The translations under genes and the position numbers were made by a program. Below the pieces are notes generated by a model, which was not told the DNA's origin, searched no databases, and saw nothing but the letters and a program-made list of their open reading frames with translations. A DNA stretch of 64,000 nucleotides from Streptantibioticus ferralitis (GTDB lineage Bacteria; Actinomycetota; Actinomycetes; Streptomycetales; Streptomycetaceae), in NCBI RefSeq assembly GCF_029223525.1, contig NZ_JARHTQ010000014.1, positions 62,001-126,000 of the forward strand, given 5' to 3'. Within the stretch, counting starts at the first letter, position 1, and each line of letters opens with the position of its first letter. Shown here piece by piece: positions 59,949 to 64,000 of the stretch.

Positions 59949-61381
59949 GTGAGCGCACGGCACGCCGTGCCGCGCCGGAACCGGCGGCGGCGGTCGTCGT
60001 CGGCGGCGGCCTCGCGGGTACGACGGCGGCCCTCACCCTGGCCGACGCCGGAGTGCGGGTCACCCTGGTCGAGGGCCGCCCCCGGCTCGGCGGACTCGCC
60101 TTCTCCTTCCAACGGGACACGCCCGCAGGGGAGTTGACCGTCGACAACGGCCAACATGTCTTCCTGCGCTGCTGCACGGCCTACCAGTGGTTCCTGGACC
60201 GCATCGCCGCCCAGGACCTGGTCACGCTCCAGGACCGGCTCGACGTACCGGTGCTGGACGCGCGACGCGCCCGGCTCGGGCGGCTGCGCAGGGCATCGCT
60301 GCCGGTACCGCTGCACCTCGCCGCGTCGCTCGCCGGGTATCCGCATCTCTCGCTCACCGAGCGGGCCAAGGTCGGGCGGGCCGCGATGGCGCTACGCGGG
60401 CTCGACCTCGACGACCCGACGCTGGACGACACCGACTTCGGCAGCTGGCTGCGGGACCGCGGCCAGTCGCCGCGCACCGTGCAGGCGCTGTGGGACCTGG
60501 TCGGCGTGGCCACCCTCAACGCCACCGCCGAGCAGTCCTCGCTGGCGCTGGCCGCCATGGTGTTCAAGACCGGGCTGCTGTCCCACCCCGGCGCCGCCGA
60601 CATCGGCTGGGCCAACGCCCCACTGGGAGACCTGCACCACGGCCGGGCCCGCGCCGCCCTCGACGCGGCGGGCGTACGCACCGTGCTGCGCGGCCGGGTG
60701 AGCGCGCTGCGCCCGGGGCCGGACGGCGGCTGGCAGGTCGACGTGGCCACCGGACCCGGACGCGACGAGCGGCTGACCGCAGGCAGCGTGGTGCTCGCCG
60801 TACCGCAGCGGGAGGCCCACGGCCTGCTGCCGGACGGCGCGCTGCGGGACCCGGACGCGCTGCTGCGCATCGGCACCGCACCGATCCTCAACATCCATGT
60901 CGTGTACGACCGCACCGTGACGCGGCAGCCCTTCTTCGCCGCTCTCGACAGCCCCGTCCAGTGGGTCTTCGACCGGAGCGGCACCTCCGGGATGACGGGT
61001 TCCCCCGGAACAGAGCACTGGCAGTATCTGGCGCTGTCGCAGTCGGCCGCCCACGACGACATCGACCGTCCCGTCAGCGAGCTGCGGGACCGGTATCTGC
61101 CCGCGCTGGAACGGCTGCTCCCCGCCGCGCGCGGCGCCACCGTGCGGGACTTCTTCGTCACCCGGGAGCGCACCGCCACCTTCGCCCCCACCCCCGGCGT
61201 CGGCAGGCTGCGCCCCCAGGCCCGCACCCAGGCGCCCGGCCTGTACCTGGCCGGCGCGTGGACGGCCACCGGCTGGCCCGCGACCATGGAGGGCGCCGTG
61301 CGCAGCGGGCTGCGGGCCGCCAGGGAAGCGCTCACGGAACTCGGCAGGCCCGCCCCCGACGGGGAGCTGACGGCCGCATGA
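59945..61381 (+). CDS. hpnE: Hydroxysqualene dehydroxylase HpnE
   Basis: 478 residues from ATG 59945. The FAD-binding dinucleotide fold is at the N-terminus (VVVGGGLAGTTAALTLADAG then EGRPRLGGLAFSF). The amine-oxidase-like C-terminal FAD motif is GLYLAGAWTATGWPATMEGA. It reduces hydroxysqualene to squalene, the last step before cyclisation. Length and motifs are normal for HpnE. The stop overlaps an in-frame ATG of the polyprenyl synthase region. Confidence 0.93.
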   Translation: MSERTARRAAPEPAAAVVVGGGLAGTTAALTLADAGVRVTLVEGRPRLGGLAFSFQRDTPAGELTVDNGQHVFLRCCTAYQWFLDRIAAQDLVTLQDRLDVPVLDARRARLGRLRRASLPVPLHLAASLAGYPHLSLTERAKVGRAAMALRGLDLDDPTLDDTDFGSWLRDRGQSPRTVQALWDLVGVATLNATAEQSSLALAAMVFKTGLLSHPGAADIGWANAPLGDLHHGRARAALDAAGVRTVLRGRVSALRPGPDGGWQVDVATGPGRDERLTAGSVVLAVPQREAHGLLPDGALRDPDALLRIGTAPILNIHVVYDRTVTRQPFFAALDSPVQWVFDRSGTSGMTGSPGTEHWQYLALSQSAAHDDIDRPVSELRDRYLPALERLLPAARGATVRDFFVTRERTATFAPTPGVGRLRPQARTQAPGLYLAGAWTATGWPATMEGAVRSGLRAAREALTELGRPAPDGELTAA

Positions 61382-61416
61382 GCCACCACGACATCCACAG
61401 GATCAGAGGAGAACAC

Positions 61417-62487
61417 GTGACCCCGGCCCACGACCAGGTCGCAGCGCCCGAGGCGCACGACGGCGTCACCGCGCTGCTGGAGCGCGGGCGGACGATGTCC
61501 ACCCCCGTGCTGCGCGCGGCGGTGGACCGGCTCGCGCCACCCATGAACACCGTCGCCGCCTACCACTTCGGATGGATCGACGCCGCCGGCCGTCCCACCG
61601 ACGGCGACAGCGGCAAGGCGGTACGCCCCGCCCTGGCCCTGATGTCCGCGGAGGCCGCAGGCGTCGCACCCGAGGTCGGCATCCCCGGAGCGGTCGCCGT
61701 CGAACTGGTGCACAACTTCTCGCTGCTGCACGACGACCTGATGGACGGCGACGAGCAGCGCCGGCACCGCGACACCGTATGGAAGGTGCACGGACCGGCG
61801 CAGGCCATCCTCGTCGGCGACGCGCTGTTCGCGCTCGCCAACGAGATCCTGCTGGAGGTCGGCACCAGCGATGCCAGGCGGGCCACCAAGCGGCTCACCA
61901 CCGCCACCCGGAAGCTGATCGACGGTCAGGCGCAGGACATCTCCTTCGAGCACCGCGAGCGGGTCACCGTCGAGGAGTGCCTGGAGATGGAGGGCAACAA
62001 GACCGGCGCGCTGCTGGCCTGTGCCTCCTCCATCGGCGCGGTGCTGGGCGGTGCCGATGACGCGACCGCCGACGCCCTGGAGGCCTACGGCTACCACCTG
62101 GGCCTGGCCTTCCAGGCGGTGGACGACCTGCTGGGCATCTGGGGTGAGCCCGCCGTCACCGGCAAGCAGACGTGGAGCGACCTGCGGCAGCGCAAGAAGT
62201 CCCTGCCGGTCGTCGCCGCACTGGCCGCCGAGGGCGCCGCGGCCGAACGGCTCGCCGAACTCCTGGCCGCCGACGCCAAGAACCCGGAAATCGGCGACTT
62301 CAGCGAGGAAGAGTTCGCCAACCGCGCCGCGTTGATCGAAGAGGCGGGCGGCCGCGAGTGGACGTCGCAGGAAGCCCGCCGTCAACACGCGACAGCGTTG
62401 GACGCCCTGGCTGGAGTCGCCATGCCCGAGGAAACCCGGCAAAACCTCTTCGCCCTGGCCGACTTTGTTGTGGTACGAGAAAGATGA
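61417..62487 (+). CDS. Polyprenyl (farnesyl/geranylgeranyl-type) diphosphate synthase
   Basis: 356 residues from GTG 61417, which has GAGGAG 6 bases upstream; ATG 61378, overlapping the hpnE stop, would add 13 residues. The first aspartate-rich motif is LLHDDLMDGDEQRRHRDTVW and the second AFQAVDDLLGIWG, with GGDALF-like VGDALFALANEILLEV between. It supplies the prenyl diphosphate used by HpnD, most likely FPP or GGPP. Chain length cannot be assigned by eye. The TGA overlaps ATG 62484, which is in frame with the cyclase. Confidence 0.92.
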   Translation: MTPAHDQVAAPEAHDGVTALLERGRTMSTPVLRAAVDRLAPPMNTVAAYHFGWIDAAGRPTDGDSGKAVRPALALMSAEAAGVAPEVGIPGAVAVELVHNFSLLHDDLMDGDEQRRHRDTVWKVHGPAQAILVGDALFALANEILLEVGTSDARRATKRLTTATRKLIDGQAQDISFEHRERVTVEECLEMEGNKTGALLACASSIGAVLGGADDATADALEAYGYHLGLAFQAVDDLLGIWGEPAVTGKQTWSDLRQRKKSLPVVAALAAEGAAAERLAELLAADAKNPEIGDFSEEEFANRAALIEEAGGREWTSQEARRQHATALDALAGVAMPEETRQNLFALADFVVVRER

Positions 62488-62496
62488 CCAAGGCAA

Positions 62497-62532
62497 CCGA
62501 CGACTTATCCAAGTCCGACGACTTATCCCAGT
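62497..62532 (+). repeat. Tandem 18-bp repeat carrying TTA codons
   Basis: CCGACGACTTATCCAAGT (62497-62514) is followed at once by CCGACGACTTATCCCAGT (62515-62532), 17 of 18 identical. In the cyclase frame it reads two copies of a D-D-L-S-(K/Q)-S pattern, with TTA for leucine in both. Confidence 0.85.
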
Positions 62533-62600
62533 CGCCGACCGCACGCCGACGCCGGCGTGCGGTGGAAGCCCCACCAGCGCACTGTGCAGAAGGGGAAGCC

Positions 62601-64000
62601 ATGACAGCGACGACCGACGGCAGCGCGGGACCTCTACCACCCCGTGTCACCTCGGCCAACAAAACATCGACCCCGACGTCCGCAGCCGATCCGGTCCAGG
62701 AGTTGGAGGAGGCGGCAGCCCGCACCGCGCAGCGCGCCACCTCCTGTCTGCTGGCCGCCCAGCATCCCGACGGATGGTGGAAGGGCGCCCTGGAGACCAA
62801 CGTCACCATGGACGCCGAGGATCTGCTGCTCCGTCAGTTCCTCGGCATCCAGGACGAGAAGACCCTTCAGGCGGGCGCCCGCTGGATCCGCTCCCAGCAG
62901 CGTGACGACGGCACCTGGGCCACCTTCTACGGCGGCCCCGGCGAACTGTCCACCACCGTGGAGGCCTACACGGCCCTGAGGCTCGCCGGTGACCAGCCCG
63001 ACGCACCGCACATGGCGAAGGCCGCCGAATGGGTGCGCGCACAGGGCGGAATCGCGAGCTCCCGCGTCTTCACCCGTATCTGGCTGGCCCTGTTCGGCTG
63101 GTGGAAGTGGGAAGACCTGCCGGAGATGCCGCCGGAGATCATCTACCTCCCCAAGTGGTTCCCGCTCAACATCTACTCCTTCGGCCAGTGGGCCCGGCAG
63201 ACCATCGTGCCGCTCACCGTCGTCTGCGCCCACCGCCCGGTGCGGCCCGCGCCCTTCCCACTGGACGAACTGCACACCGATCCCGCGCGGCCGAACCCAC
63301 CGCGCCCCGGCGTCCCGCTCACCAGTTGGGAGGGCCTCTTCCAGCGCCTCGACAAGGCGCTGCACGTCTACCGCAAGGTCAGCAGCCGTACGCTGCGCCG
63401 TACCGCGCTGGGCGCCTGTTCCCGCTGGATCATCGAGCGCCAGGAGAACGACGGCTGCTGGGGCGGTATCCAACCGCCCGCCGTCTACTCGCTGATCGCC
63501 CTGCGTCTGCTCGGCTACGACCTCGACCACCCGGTGATGCGGGCGGGCCTTGAGTCCCTGGACCGCTTCGCCGTGTGGCACGAAGACGGCAGCCGTATGA
63601 TCGAGGCCTGCCAGTCCCCGGTCTGGGACACCTGCCTGGCCGCCGTCGCGCTCGCCGACGCCGGGCTGCCCGCCGACCATCCGGCGCTGGTCAAGGCAGC
63701 GGGATGGATGCTGGACGAGCAGATCATCCGTCGCGGAGACTGGTCGGTGCGCCGCCCCCAACTGCCCGCCGGCGGCTGGGCGTTCGAGTTCCACAACGAC
63801 AACTACCCGGACATCGACGACAGCGCCGAGGTCGTTCTCGCCCTCAAACGCGTCGCCCACCCCGAGCAGCCCCGGATGAGGTCCGCCATCGACCGCGGGG
63901 TGCGCTGGATCCTCGGCATGCAGTCCAAGAACGGCGCATGGGGCGCCTTCGACGTGGACAACACCAGCCGACTGCCCAACCTGCTGCCGTTCTGCGACTT
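62601..64000 (+). CDS. shc: Squalene-hopene cyclase, 3' end outside window
   Basis: 466 residues are visible from ATG 62601 (AGGGGAAG just upstream), and the frame is open at the window end; the full enzyme should be about 650-680. QW-type repeats are visible (QHPDGWWKGALETN, QQRDDGTWATFYGGPGELS, RQENDGCWGGIQPP). The catalytic protonating motif is DIDD at residues 404-407 (63810-63821). It cyclises squalene to hopene at the membrane. An in-frame ATG at 62484, overlapping the previous stop as ATGA, would add 39 residues that include two TTA codons. Confidence 0.95.
   Translation, partial: MTATTDGSAGPLPPRVTSANKTSTPTSAADPVQELEEAAARTAQRATSCLLAAQHPDGWWKGALETNVTMDAEDLLLRQFLGIQDEKTLQAGARWIRSQQRDDGTWATFYGGPGELSTTVEAYTALRLAGDQPDAPHMAKAAEWVRAQGGIASSRVFTRIWLALFGWWKWEDLPEMPPEIIYLPKWFPLNIYSFGQWARQTIVPLTVVCAHRPVRPAPFPLDELHTDPARPNPPRPGVPLTSWEGLFQRLDKALHVYRKVSSRTLRRTALGACSRWIIERQENDGCWGGIQPPAVYSLIALRLLGYDLDHPVMRAGLESLDRFAVWHEDGSRMIEACQSPVWDTCLAAVALADAGLPADHPALVKAAGWMLDEQIIRRGDWSVRRPQLPAGGWAFEFHNDNYPDIDDSAEVVLALKRVAHPEQPRMRSAIDRGVRWILGMQSKNGAWGAFDVDNTSRLPNLLPFCD

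Noticed and set aside
62634-63860. 408-codon minus-strand frame near the right end
   Set aside because: Antisense to the squalene-hopene cyclase, whose motifs and ribosome-binding site are clear.

Overview
The window is very GC-rich with strong third-position GC. Its gene content is typical of Streptomyces: many GTG starts with GGAGG-type ribosome-binding sites, mycothiol-era families such as TIGR03084, DUF2795, DUF6158, DUF6343 and the SCO6745 family, class E sortase-type LAxTG signals, and a hopanoid locus. I read it as Streptomyces or a close relative, chromosomal, with little recent mobile DNA. Functions come from reading the translations; no database search was run.

Left part (1-13 kb): a collapsed quinone-reductase remnant; small conserved actinobacterial genes (SseB-like, DUF2795, DUF6158); an orphan ATP-synthase b-like protein; an aminotransferase-fold protein with no lysine at all; an MBL hydrolase; a cold shock protein; an efeO-efeB iron pair lacking efeU; a sortase-anchored phosphoesterase; an APC permease preceded by a perfect 19-bp inverted repeat; and a methyltransferase. 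At 12.5-14.7 kb lie a truncated NarL-type response regulator, a secreted protein and a lipoprotein. From 14.6 to 26.2 kb come metabolic and transport genes: a PhyH-like oxygenase, aldo/keto reductase, long-chain acyl-CoA ligase, an MFS exporter with a divergent double-AsnC regulator, a LysR regulator with a divergent BASS-type transporter, TatA, FdhD and an aldehyde dehydrogenase.

A tRNA-Leu(GAG) at 26.5 kb is followed by the DNA-binding tail of a serine recombinase, probably an integration scar. Next come a flavodoxin-like reductase, an acetolactate-synthase-type enzyme, a frameshifted sedolisin remnant, a multicopper oxidase and a small membrane protein. From 39.8 back to 32.8 kb a minus-strand operon encodes TIGR03084 protein, carboxyltransferase, biotin carboxylase/BCCP, acyl-CoA dehydrogenase, enoyl-CoA hydratase and TetR, headed by a perfect 8-1-8 palindrome. 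Between this operon and the dimethylargininase gene lies a 0.7-kb G-rich degenerate repeat array with about 17 units.

From 41.5 to 49.6 kb there are an ABC-F protein, two small transporters, a GT39-like membrane protein, an SCO6745-family protein, an enoyl-CoA hydratase and an RsbW-like ATPase. The last 14 kb is the most coherent part. Idi is divergent from a tightly overlapping operon: CDP-alcohol phosphotransferase/DUF5941, nucleotidyltransferase, glycerol-1-phosphate-dehydrogenase-like enzyme, second CDP-alcohol phosphotransferase, GT2, and a TagG/TagH-like ABC exporter. I infer that it makes and exports a glycerol-1-phosphate or polyol-phosphate polymer or lipid. It is followed by the hopanoid operon hpnC, hpnD, a 39-aa protein, hpnE, polyprenyl synthase and squalene-hopene cyclase (cut by the window end). 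An in-frame 5' extension of the cyclase gene carries two TTA codons, suggesting a possible bldA link.
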